A stretch of DNA of 25,666 nt from Nemertoderma westbladi (Eukaryota > Xenacoelomorpha > Nemertodermatida > Nemertodermatidae). Positions 9,287 to 19,716 of the stretch are shown here, piece after piece. How positions within the stretch are numbered: position 1 is the stretch's first letter; the number at the start of each line of letters is the position of its first letter. The translations under genes and the position numbers were made by a program. Where the stretch lies: the NCBI GenBank assembly GCA_032718475.1, contig JAUCBJ010005229.1, forward strand, positions 1 to 25,666, given 5' to 3'. The notes below the pieces were generated by a model. The model was not told the origin of the DNA, ran no database searches, and saw nothing but the letters and a program-made list of their open reading frames with translations.

Positions 9287-12200
9287 AGGTGGGTGTCAGA
9301 ATGGGACCACAGCACGGAAAATATGAGAGATGGTTGCCAGAATGGGACCACAGCACGGAAAATATGAGAGATGATTGCCAGAATGGGATCACAGCACGAA
9401 AAATATGAGAGATGATTGCCAGAATGGGACCACAGCACAGAACATATGAGAGATGGTTTCCAGAATGGGACCACAGCACGGAAAATATGAGAGATGGTTT
9501 CCAGAATGGGATCACAGCACAGAACATATGAGAGATGGTTTCCAGAATGGGACCACAGCACGGAAAATATGAGAGATGGTTTCCAGAATGGGATCACAGC
9601 ACGGAAATTATGAGAGATGATTGTCAGAATGGGACCACAGCACGGAAAATATGAGATATGATTACCAGAATGGGACCACAGCACGGAAAATATGAGAGAT
9701 GATTTCCAGAATGGGATCACAGCACAGAACATATGAGAGATGGTTTCCAGAATGGGACCACAGCACGGAAAATATGGGAGATGATTGCCAGAATGGGACC
9801 ACAGCACGGAAAATATGAGAGATGATTTCCAGAATGGGATCACAGCACAGAACATATGAGAGATGGTTTCCAGAATGGGACCACAGCACGGAAAATATGA
9901 GAGATGGTTTCCAGAATGGGATCACAGCACGGAAATTATGAGAGATGATTGTCAGAATGGGACCACAGCACGGAAAATATGAGATATGATTACCAGAATG
10001 GGACCACAGCACGGAAAATATGAGAGATGATTGCCAGAATGGGACCACAGCACGGAAAATATGAGAGATGATTTCCAGAATGGGATCACAGCACAGAACA
10101 TATGAGAGATGGTTTCCAGAATGGGACCACAGCACGGAAAATATGAGAGATGATTGCCAGAATGGGACCACAGCACGGAAAATATGAGAGATGGTGTCCA
10201 GAATGGGACCACAGCATGGAAAATATGAGATATGAGTGCCAGAATGGGACCACAGCACGGAAAATATGAGAGATGATTGCCCGAATGGGACCACAGCACG
10301 GAAAATATGAGAGATGATTTCCAGAATAGGATCACAGCACGGAAAATATGAGATATGGTGTCCAGAATGGGACCACAGCATGGAAAATATGAGATATGAG
10401 TGCCAGAATGGGACCACAGCACGGAACAAAATATGAGAGATGGTTTCCAGAATGGGATCACAGCACGGAAAATATGAGAGATGATTGCCAGAATCGGACC
10501 ACAGCACGGAAAATATGAGAGATGACTGCCAGAATAGGACCACAGCGCGGAAAATATGAGGGATGATTGCCAGAATGGGACCACAGCACGGAAAATATAA
10601 GGGATGACTGCCAGAATAGGACCACAGCGCGGAAAATATGAGGGATGATTGCCAGAATGGGACCACAGCACGGAAAATATAAGGGATGATTGCCAGAATG
10701 GGACCACAGCGCGGAAAATATGAGATATGAGTGCCAGAATGGGACCACAGCACGGAAAATATGAGAGATGGCTTCCAGAATGGGACCACAGCACGATAAA
10801 TATGAGAGATGGTTACCCGAATGGGACCACAGCTCGGAAAATATGAGAGATGATTTTCAGAATGGGATCACAGCACGGAAAATATGAGAGATGATTGCCA
10901 GAATGGGACCACAGCACGGAGAATATGAGATATGGTTTCCAGAATGGGATCACAGCACGGAAAATATGAGAGATGATTGCCAGAATGGGACCACAGCACG
11001 GACAATATGAGATATGAGTGCCAGAATGGGACCACAGCACGAAAAATATGAGGGATGATTGCCAGAATGGGACCACAGCACGGAAAATATAAGGGATGGT
11101 TTCCAGAATGGGACCACAGCACGGAAAATATGAGAGATGATTGCCAGAATGGGACCACAGCACGGAAAATATGAGATGAGTGCCAGAATGGGACCACAGC
11201 ACGATAAATATGAGAGATGGTTACCCGAATGGGACCACAGCTCGGAAAATATGAGAGATGGTTTCCAGAATGGGACCACTGCACGGAAAATGTGAGAGAT
11301 GTGTTACAGAATGGGATCACAGCACGGAAAATATGAGAGATGGTTTCCAGAATGGGACCACAGCATGGAAAATATGAGAGATGATTGCCAGAATGGGACC
11401 ACAGCACAGTAAATATGAGAGATGATTGCCAGAATGGGACCACAGCACGGAAAATATGAGAGATGATTGCCAGAATGGGACCACAGCACGGAAAATATGA
11501 GAGATGATTGCCAGAATGTGACCACAGCACGAAAGATTTATGAGCTATGAGTGCCAGAATGGGACCACAGCACGAAAAATATGAGAGATGGGTTTCAGAA
11601 TGGGACCACAGCATGAAAAATATGAGAGATGTTTGCCAGAATGGGACCACAGCACGAAAAATATGAGAGATGATTACCAGAATGGGACCACAGCACGAAA
11701 AATATGAGAGATGATTGCCAGAATGGGACCACAGCACGAAAGATTGTGATATGAGTGCCAGAATGGGATTACAGCACGAAAAATATCAGAGATGGTTTCC
11801 AGAATGGGACCACCACAGTACGACAAATATGAGAGATGATTGCCAGAATGGGACCACAGCACGAAAGATTGTGATATGAGTGCCAGAATGGGATTACAGC
11901 ACGAAAAATATCAGAGATGGTTTCCAGAATGGGACCACAGCATGGAAAATATGAGAGATGATTGCCAGAATGGGACCACAGCACAGTAAATATGAGAGAT
12001 GATTGCCAGAATGGGACCACAGCACGGAAAATATGAGAGATGATTGCCAGAATGGGACCACAGCACGGAAAATATGAGATATGTGTGCCAGAATGGGACC
12101 ACAGCACGGAAAATATGAGAGATGATTGCCAGAATGGGACCACAGCACGGAAAATATGAGAGATGATTGCCAGAATAGGACCACAGCACGGAAAATATGA

Positions 12201-13178
12201 GAGATGGCTTCCAGAATGGTATCACAGCACGGAAAATATGAGAGATGGTTTCCAGAATGGGACCACAGAAAATATGAGAGATGATTGCCAGAATGGGACC
12301 ACAGCACGGAAAATATGAGAGATGGTTTCCAGAATGGGACCACAGCATGAAAACTATGAGAGATGTGTTCCAGAATGGGACCACAGCATGGAAAATATGA
12401 GCGAGATGATTGCCAGAATGGGACCACAGCACGGAAAATATGAGAGATGATTGCCCGAATGGGACCACAGCACGAAAAATATGAGATATGAGTGCCATAA
12501 TGGGACCACAGCACGAAAAATATGAGAGATGAGTGCCAGAATGGGACCACAGCACGAAAAATATGAGAGATGATTGTCAGAATGGGACCACAGCACGAAA
12601 AATATGAGAGATGATTGCCAGAATGTGACCACAGCACGAAAGATTTATGAGCTATGAGTGCCAGAATGGGACCACAGCACGAAAAATATGAGAGATGGGT
12701 TTCAGAATGGGACCACAGCACGAAAAATATGAGAGATGTTTGCCAGAATGGGACCACAGCACGAAAAATATGAGAGATGATTGCCAGAATGGGACCACCA
12801 CAGTACGACAAATATGAGAGATGATTGCCAGAATGGGACCACAGCACGAAAGATTGAGATATGAGTGCCAGAATGGGATTACAGCACGAAAAATATCAGA
12901 GATGGTTTCCAGAATGGGACCACTGCACAAAAAATGTGAGAGAGGGTTCCAGAATGGGACCACAGCACGAAAAATATCAGAGAGGGTTCCAGAATGGGAC
13001 CACAGCACGAAAAATATCAGAGATGGGTTCCAGAATGGGACCACAGCACGAAAAATATCAGAGATGGGTTCCTGGATGGGACCACAGCACGAAAAATATT
13101 AGAGAGGGGTTCCGGAATGGGACCACAGCACGAAAAATATGAGATGGGTTCCAGAATGGGATCGCAGCACGAAAACTA
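9287..13178. repeat. 41-bp minisatellite, about 95 copies with higher-order structure
   Basis: The unit is 41 bp, around CAGAATGGGACCACAGCACG then GAAAATATGAGAGATGATTGC. Variants move as blocks. The rare GTGACCACAGCACGAAAG unit occurs at 11518 and again at 12625, exactly 27 units (1107 bp) apart. TTACCCGAATGGG occurs at 10813 and 11221. CCACCACAGTACGAC recurs at about 11811 and 12796. Units after about 11500 favour GCACGAAAAATAT over GCACGGAAAATAT. Long minus-strand open frames read three units at a time and are by-products of the repeat. Confidence 0.93.
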
Positions 13179-13223
13179 ATATTGCTATATAATTGGTGTT
13201 CACGCTGTTTGTTAGCCCCTTCA

Positions 13224-13491
13224 TTTTGCAGACGGGGGCGGGGGGGGGGGGGGGGGGAATTCACGCAAAGCCCATTTCGGCGAATTAATATCCCGTAAAC
13301 CTGTATCAATGTAAAGGAAAGGGGCAGGTTACAGTGCCATGTTATTTTAACCAAAACAATAAACTAACGTTAATAGTACACATTCAGTTTTATCAGTTCA
13401 GTTTTACACATCAGTAATCAGATGTTATTTGCTCTATTTTTGTTTTTGTCGAAAGTCCCCCCCCCCCCCCCCCCCCCCTCCGTCTGTAAAA
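13224..13491. mobile_element. Possible small element with G/C-tract inverted ends
   Basis: TTTTGCAGACGGGGGC followed by 18 G (13240-13257) is mirrored by 22 C (13457-13478) then TCCGTCTGTAAAA. The non-homopolymer parts (TTTTGCAGACGG against CCGTCTGTAAAA) support a true inverted repeat rather than chance homopolymers. The 268-bp interior holds copy B of the dispersed 44-bp motif (13321-13364). It lies about 120 bp before the acceptor of exon 2. No target duplication was identified. Confidence 0.55.
13321..13364 (+). repeat. Dispersed 44-bp motif, copy B
   Basis: GGGGCAGGTTACAG and AACCAAAACAATAAAC are separated by 14 bases. They match the motif at 2342-2386 and, in reverse complement, at 18512-18554. 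Confidence 0.6.
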
Positions 13492-13614
13492 GTTTCGGGG
13501 GGTCACTAAATCTGGTTATCGACAATACATTCAATACCGGTAACTGGTTTTGGTTTGTAGTTTGTTGATGTTGTAGGTTTATTTACACGATAAATTAATG
13601 TTAATTAATCTCAG

Positions 13615-15805
13615 GTACCGGGTGGACGGATTCAACCAAGGGGTTCATTTCTCCAACCTCGCCACCTTTGGCCAGTATCCGCTGCAACTCAACGGAGCCT
13701 CCAACCTCCATGAGTGTCTGGAGGAAGCGACAGCCAAGGAGGAGATCGATTCCGGTTCCGCAACCAACTCCGACCAACAGATATTCTTCACCCGCCTCCC
13801 TCCGGTACTGATATTCGAGTTGTCCAGATTTATCTACGCCGACGGACGCGCCGAGAAGGTTCACAGTAAACTCGAATTCCCAGAGACGCTGTACATGGAC
13901 CGTTACATGGAAGAGAACAAAGAGGAGATACTGAGTTCCCGTGAGACAGTGCGACAGCTGCGGTCCCACCTGGGCTCCGTTCGGACTCGGCTGGAGGAGT
14001 ACAACGTGTACGGCGTTGCCAGGGTTCCGTTGGTATCCGTTCTGTCGGCATGTCTCGAGTTCGCTGGGAAGGCTGTGGTGCCCATGGGTGGTACCGTACC
14101 CACGGACGGCACAATGCCCACGGGCGGCGCAGTGCCCATGGACGTGGACGGAGAGGCTGAACCATCCGGACCGTTTCCGGGTACAGTTGAACCCGCAGAG
14201 TTGGCCGCGTTGGAGGCCTGTCTGACACGATGGCGGGAGGCAGCCGAGCGGCGCGTCGCTGAGCTGACGGCGTCGGCCACGGAGTTGCGGAGTCGGATAG
14301 ATGGAATGTACGAGTCGGATCGTCTGCACCAACGGAAGTACAGACTGCACGCGGTGCTGGTGCACGAGGGACAGGCCAACTCGGGGCATTACTGGGCCTA
14401 CGTACGGGATGAGGAGAGCCAGGGGGAGGGGGGAGGATGGATGGGGTTCAACGACACAGTGGTTACGCGATGCGACTGGGGTGAAGTGGTCCGACACAGT
14501 GTGGGCGGCCATGGGAACGCCAGTGCCTACTGCCTCGTATACGTACAGCCGGACTCAGTCGGAGTCGGAAGGACTTCCGAGTTGCCGAGCCAACTACAGG
14601 CCGCCGTCGCCCTGGACAACGCGGCGCTGGCGGTGGAACTAACGGAGTGGGACCAACGCGCCCAGCCATCGGTCGGTCCGGACCCGGAGTCGGTGCGTTC
14701 CGACCAGGTGTGTTCAGACCAGGTACGTTCCGACCAGGTACGACCCGTCCAGGCACCATCCGACCAGGTACGATCGGACCAGGTGCGTTCCGACTCGGCT
14801 CCACGTCGTGCCGTACCCGTTGTCCTCCACACCGCGTGGTGCAACGCTAAGCGAGCCGCCCCCACCGCGCTTTCCGCGATCACCACCGCTGTTACCGGGA
14901 CAACCGCCACCCAACGACTCCGAGTCGCCGTGCAACTCCAGTCGGACCGTCTCCAATCCGACGAGGTCCTCAGCTCCTCCGTGGAACCCCGACTGGAGCA
15001 CCCCGGGGTCTACCTAGTCTACAACGGCGCCTCCCGGAAGCTCCTCACTCGCCACGTCTTCGAGACGCTCGCTGCGCTCGTCGAGATTCCCCGGAACCTC
15101 CCCGCCGAGGAGGAGACCATGCTGCGAGCCGTCAGCGAGTTCGCCTGGAACCACGTGTTTAACAACTTCGCGTGGGACGCCGCCGAACAAGGCGAGTATG
15201 TCGAACTCCACAGGAATTACTCGCGATTCCTGGATGTCGTACAACTCGTTGCTACCGGGTTGGGGGAGTGTTTGTGTCCGGTTACCGAGGCCAACGCGAG
15301 ACGAACAACCGAGGGACTGCGGTGCGTCGCAAAGGCGTTGCGACTAAATGGGGCGTTAATAGGGGCGGGTCGGTTGGGGTTGGGGGTGGACCAGGGGTGG
15401 CTGAGAACCATGCGTCGCGTGGTCTGTCGCAGACTCAATGGCGCCGTCTGGAAGTGGTTCCACGAAGATAAGAAACACCGAGTCGCGTTGGAGTTTATGC
15501 GAGATAATATGTTGCCGGTGTTGCGAACACTGAGGGAGGGAGATGAGGATTTATCTGCACTCAATGCGATTCGGGAACTTTGGGTGTCTGGGTTGCCAAC
15601 CCTGGCTAACAGTGATTATCTTAATTTATTAAACGATGTTGTAAAGGGTTTGTTTGATCGGGAGTCTGATACGATCCCCATTGAACCGCCACCGATGTGG
15701 GACGCGGAAGTCCCACATTCACACAGCGAACTTTGTCTCAAATATTCGAATATAATTCGGATATTAGGGAGGAATAAATACCCGACGCCGCGTCCGCTCA
15801 TATAA
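13615..15805 (+). CDS. USP25/USP28-family ubiquitin-specific protease, exon 2
   Basis: This exon completes codon 331 and encodes residues to about 1060 plus the TAA stop, close to vertebrate USP25/28 length. Features in order: TFGQYPLQLNG, LPPVLIFELSRF, LEFPETLYMDRYM, then the family-specific insertion in the catalytic domain (about residues 430-565), which carries coiled-coil-forming arms and forms the oligomerisation module in the human enzymes. The His box YRLHAVLVHEGQANSGHYWAYV follows in pieces, with catalytic His near residue 589 and the Asn-Asp pair near 610-611. A low-complexity linker has SDQVR repeats (about 691-725). The C-terminal helical region ends with an EPPPM...SELCLKYSNIIRIL segment, resembling the USP25/28 C-terminus. 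All catalytic residues appear present, so it should be active. The exon is GC-rich and unbroken. Confidence 0.92.
14076..14150 (+). repeat. Short coding repeat (VPMGG-type) in the USP insertion
   Basis: About four imperfect copies of a seven- to eight-codon unit encode VPMGGT, VPTDGT, MPTGGA and VPMDVDG. The repeat lies between the predicted coiled-coil arms of the catalytic-domain insertion (about residues 486-510). It is in frame and looks like a recently expanded loop. Confidence 0.65.
14692..14800 (+). repeat. 15-bp coding minisatellite (SDQVR) in the USP linker
   Basis: The unit is 15 bp, like TCCGACCAGGTACGT, and encodes Ser-Asp-Gln-Val-Arg about six or seven times, with variants such as PVQAP. 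It is in frame and follows the catalytic domain. Such a unit can change copy number without breaking the frame. Confidence 0.8.
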
Positions 15806-15909
15806 ATGGAATTAAATTACCAGTTTCAGCTTATATTACAGGTCCTAATAACATACTCGTTGCCTTGGATACCATCACTATGGGATAAAACTTAACTATT
15901 TTATTGTTC

Positions 15910-15915
15910 AATAAA
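15910..15915 (+). terminator. Candidate polyadenylation signal of the USP gene
   Basis: AATAAA lies about 105 bases after the stop codon at 15803-15805. Another AATAAA occurs inside the last codons (about 15775) and is less likely to be used. Use of the downstream hexamer is inferred from position only. Confidence 0.45.
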
Positions 15916-16047
15916 ATTACGTTGCCGGTAGCAACAGTTTCGATAACGAAAGTTATTTAAAATTACAAAATTTAGTCATCCGGTTGTATATGAATGTCAT
16001 CCAAAAATTATTATTTATTTTAGAATATTTATATCCAAGTTTGATAT

Positions 16048-16741
16048 CCATGTAATAAACCCATGTAATAAACCCATGTAATAAACCCATGTAATAAACC
16101 CATGTAACAAACCCATGTAATAAACCCATGTAATAAACCCATGTAATAAACCCATGTAATAAACCCATGTAATAAACCCATGTAATAAACCCATGTAATA
16201 AACCCATGTAATAAACCCATGTAATAAACCCATGTAATAAACCCATGTAATAAACCCATGTAATAAACCCATGTAATAAACCCATGTAATAAACCCATGT
16301 AATAAACCCATTTAATAAACCCATGTAATAAACCCATGTAATAAACCCATGTAATAAACCCATGTAATAAACCCATGTAATAAACCCATGTAATAAACCC
16401 ATGTAATAAACCCATGTAATAAACCCATGTAATAAACCCATGTAATAAACCCATGTAATAAACCCATGTAATAAACCCATGTAATAAACCCATGTAATAA
16501 ACCCATGTAATAAACCCATGTAATAAACCCATGTAATAAACCCATGTAGCAAACCCATGTAATAAACCCATGTAATAAACCCATGTAATAAACCCATGTA
16601 ATAAACCCATGTAATAAACCCATGTAATAAACCCATGTAATAAACCCATGTAATAAACCCATGTAATAAACCCATGTAATAAACCCATGTAATAAACCCA
16701 TGTAATAAACCCATGTAATAAACCCATGTAATAAATCCATG
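16048..16741. repeat. 13-bp minisatellite, about 53 copies
   Basis: The unit is CCATGTAATAAAC, almost perfectly conserved. Rare variants are GTAACAAAC (about 16104), CATTTAATAAAC (about 16310) and GTAGCAAAC (about 16547). Overlapping minus-strand open frames come from reading three units as 39 bases and are not genes. The high homogeneity suggests recent expansion. It lies about 240 bp past the USP stop. Confidence 0.95.
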
Positions 16742-17095
16742 TTTAATTGTATCAAATGGCTTTGAATTATTTCAACTCATTGATGCAAGTCAACCTCTCT
16801 CTCGTCTCTGTGTTGTTTATGAAAAATATTCTGGAATACATAAACAATCGGATGACATTCATAAACAGTTGGTTCACTTTCCTATTTACCTTTAAGTATT
16901 TTATAACTTTAGAACGTGAGAGTTACAATGATATTGTTTCATTTATGTAGAAATTCATTAGTAAATATACCGCTAGTTATGATCAAGGGCATTTTATTTT
17001 TAATGAACAAACTTTACCGAGATTAGATATCAGTTAAGTACGGTAATTAGTTACTGGACGTTCCCAAAATACTAACCGAACATATCCATAGCTAT
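16742..17095. other. Intergenic, no gene seen
   Basis: AT-rich DNA between the 13-bp array and the LINE target duplication. A 67-codon open frame is present, but it lacks any recognisable protein feature or coding-type composition. Confidence 0.5.
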
Positions 17096-18004
17096 CTATG
17101 AAATCTACTACTACTACTACTAGGTCGAGCGAACTCGGACATTGGAAATGAGATCCTTCCAGGCTTCCCGATTCTCCATAGTTGTCGCAATTTCATTTTT
17201 CCCAAGTTCAGTATCCCTTTCAAGTTGATCTATATATGTTATAGCCGGTCGTCCACGACTACGCTTTCCATGAGTTGGTTGGCAGAAAAGTATATCTGGT
17301 ATGACCTCGTCTTTACTTCTCCAGCAGTGCCCACTGAATCTTAATCTGAGTTCACGGAGGGTGGTTGATACAGGTGGTATTGTACCAAAAAGCTCGGCGT
17401 TTGTCATGTGTTGTCTCCAGCTGATGTTTAGGGCTGCCCTTAGTAGTCTTGTGTAGCAACCATCGATTCGTTGTTCAAGTGATTTAGTCAGTGTCCAGGT
17501 CTCACCCCCATATAAAAATACACTTTCCACTGTGGCTCGAAAGAACTTAGTCTTCAGGTGCCTGGAGAGATCTGATTTCCAGATGGTATCCATTTTTGAT
17601 AGAGCTACCCAAGCCTTTGCTTTCCTAACTTCTATGTCCTTTTTGCTACTCTCTATCCATGATCCAAGGTACTGGAAGTCGTCAACCTTCCTTAGTTGAT
17701 TATTATCAATGGTTGTCAAGTTTCCATCAACATTAAAGGTCATGAATTCGGTCTTTGTAGCATTTATATGCAATCCAACCTCCTTAGCAGCCCTCTCCAC
17801 TTTATTTAGTAGAAGCTATGCATCTGCTAGCGTATTAGAGAGCAGGGCGATGTCATCCGCAAAGTCGGTGTCTGTGACTGTAGTTGCCGGATATCTACTA
17901 CTTCTGCGTTCTTGAAGTGTGAATCCCAGGTCTTCACCCTTTGTGGCTGTCCTCATTGCGTAATCCAGCACAATTACAAATAGTAATGGTGCTATGAAAT
18001 CTAC
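17096..18004 (-). mobile_element. LINE copy 3, 5'-truncated, with 13-bp target-site duplication
   Basis: The direct repeat CTATGAAATCTAC occurs at 17096-17108 and 17992-18004 and brackets an 883-bp LINE fragment on the minus strand. Reading on minus, the fragment starts inside the reverse transcriptase and ends in a (TAG)n tail, seen as (CTA)n on plus at about 17105-17121. The duplication plus 5' truncation is the signature of target-primed reverse transcription. The target ends in CTAC, the same sequence as the tail. Confidence 0.92.
17120..17991 (-). pseudogene. Reverse transcriptase C-terminal fragment of LINE copy 3
   Basis: The fragment enters the reverse transcriptase at LLFVIVLDYAMR and includes the catalytic FADD box in TDTDFADDIALLS. 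After an in-frame TAG at 17816-17818 it runs open for 226 codons with VDDFQYLGSWI, VFLYGGETW, RLRFSGHCWR and a basic RSRGRPAITYID segment. The layout equals the C-terminal half of LINE copies 1 and 2, but residues differ widely, so it is a related and distinct subfamily. Truncation and the stop make it non-functional. Confidence 0.88.
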
Positions 18005-18511
18005 AGAGCTAAAAACTCAATAGAACGTATTATATAAATCGATATCCGGGTTATCATTATAATACTGTTTTTCTTTCAGTAGTTATCCTTCCATATTAGC
18101 CAAGTGGTTCAAGGGCCTGACCTCTATTGCCAATTAATTGACATGTCGTATATTTTTATAAGATCAACCCAGTAAGTTATACTGTAGTTAAGATTCCGCA
18201 TGCTTTTTCTTTCTAATTAAATAGGCCAATCAATCACAAAAAATACATATTCTAGAGTATTTAATACACAATGACTTTCCAGGGAATTTCAAATGTTAAT
18301 TAAACCTTTAGGTGCGTAAATACTGATTACGTGTCTATGTAGTTGAAACGGGATCACTTATACTTATTACTTTTGCGATATTTTAATAACATATATAATA
18401 ATCCCCCAGGATCTGTAACTATTACCGCTCAAGAAATATATCCCCAAACAATGATATTACTTACAATACGCTGATAGTGGCGCAAATTTACCACAAGTGA
18501 AATTAAGTATA
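18005..18511. other. Intergenic, no gene seen
   Basis: AT-rich DNA. TAGCCAAGTGGTTCAAGG near 18097-18114 resembles the D-arm of a serine or leucine tRNA, but no matching TPsiC arm follows. Nothing else can be supported. Confidence 0.5.
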
Positions 18512-18554
18512 GTTTATTGTTTTGATTAGAAATATCGCCACTGTAACCTGCCCC
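18512..18554 (-). repeat. Dispersed 44-bp motif, copy C
   Basis: In reverse complement it reads GGGGCAGGTTACAG, then AATCAAAACAATAAAC at the same spacing as copies A and B. It abuts the start of the 63-bp minisatellite. Confidence 0.6.
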
Positions 18555-18555
18555 T

Positions 18556-19676
18556 TACCAATGATCTACGACAGTAAACCCTTATACTCTGTTTCTCAAA
18601 GGAATGCAATTTCACCACCATGGGTGATCTTCCACAGTAAACCCTTCCACTCTGTTTCCCAAAGGAATGCCTGTTCACCACCACCATGGGTGATCTTCCA
18701 CAGTAAACCCTTCCACTCTGTTTCCTAAAGGAATGCCTGTTCACCACCATGAGTGATCTTCCACAGTAAACCCTTCTACCCTGTTTCACAAAGGAATGCC
18801 TATTCACCACCATGGGTGATCTTCCACATAAACCCTTCCACTCTGTTTCCTAAAGGAATGCCTGTTCACCACCATGTGAGATCTTTCACAGTAAACCCTT
18901 CCACACTGTTTCCTAAAGGAATGCCTGTCGACCACCATGGGTGATCTTCCGCAGTAAACCATTCCACTCTGTTTCCTAAAGGAATGCCTGTTCACCATCA
19001 TGAGTGATCTTCCATAGTAAACCCTTCTACTCTGTTTCCTAAAGGAATGCTTGTTCACCACCATTGTTGATCTTCCACAGTAAACCATTCCACTATGTTT
19101 CCTAAAGGAATGCCTGTTCACCCTTCCACAGTAAACCCTTGATTCTATTTCCTGAAGGAATGCCTATTTTCACCACCATGGGTGATCTTCCACAGTAAAC
19201 CCTTCCACTCTTGTGTCTTAATGGTATACCTGTTCACTACCATGGGTGATATTCCACATTAAACCCTTCCACTCGTTCTACTAAAGGAATGCCTGTTCAC
19301 CACCATGAGTAATCTTCCACAGTAAAACCTTCCACACTGTTTCCTAAAGGAATGCCTGTTCACCACCATGGGTGATCTTCCACAGTAAACCCTTACACTC
19401 TGTTTCCTAAAGGAATGCCTGTTCACTACCATGGGTGATCTTCCACTCTGTTTCCTAAAGGAATGCCTGTTCACCACCATGGGTGATCTTCCTCAGTAAA
19501 CCCTTTCACTCTGTTTCATAAAGGAATGCCTGTTCACCATGGGTGATCTTCCACAGTAAACTCTTCCACTTTGTTTCACAAAGGAATTCCTGTTCACCAC
19601 CATGGGTGATCTTCTACAGTAAACCCTTCCACTCTGTATCCTAAAGGAATGCCTGTTCACGTGATCTTCCACAGTA
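18556..19676. repeat. 63-bp minisatellite, block A (about 18 copies)
   Basis: The unit is 63 bp with the landmarks CAGTAAACCCTTCCACTCTG, TTTCCTAAAGGAATGCCTG and TTCACCACCATGGGTGATCT. Copies vary by substitutions and short deletions (for example near 19120 and 19440). The array resumes at 22432 after the LINE and an inverted-repeat element, so the two blocks were probably once one locus. Short open frames within it are by-products of a unit length divisible by three. Confidence 0.92.
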
Positions 19677-19716
19677 ACTACTACTAGGATCGGCATGCTG
19701 CATTGCAGCTGCATTT

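Larger units (their letters stand above)
5512..13614 (+). other. 8.1-kb phase-2 intron of the deubiquitinase gene
   Basis: Donor GTTAGT follows exon base 5511. Acceptor ATCTCAG ends at 13614. Joining CG to the G at 13615 restores Arg331 and gives a continuous LFYGRYRVDG...TFGQYPL segment with the same spacing as vertebrate USP28, which fixes both junctions. About 6.1 kb of the intron is tandem repeat (27-bp and 41-bp arrays). The intron also contains an inverted pair of arms (5853-5998 and 8886-9016) and G/C-tract inverted ends close to the acceptor. The polypyrimidine tract before the acceptor is weak. No credible additional exon was seen inside. Confidence 0.88.

Noticed and set aside
9232-13142. 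Many open frames of 60-375 codons in the 41-bp array
   Set aside because: They follow from three-unit periodicity, overlap one another in different frames on the same strand, and have no non-repetitive protein segment.
13601-15801. Numerous antisense and off-frame open reading frames over USP exon 2
   Set aside because: They are shadows of a GC-rich coding exon. None shows a protein family feature.
6175-16741. Tandem arrays considered as CRISPR
   Set aside because: Units are directly adjacent with no unique spacers, and the context is an animal genome without cas-like genes.
15953-16755. Repetitive minus-strand frames (GLLHGFITWVYYM type) in the 13-bp array
   Set aside because: All three minus frames are open by repeat arithmetic. 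Nothing unique supports translation.
18097-18125. tRNA-Ser/Leu-like stretch TAGCCAAGTGGTTCAAGG
   Set aside because: No B box or TPsiC arm follows at the right distance and no acceptor stem can be paired.
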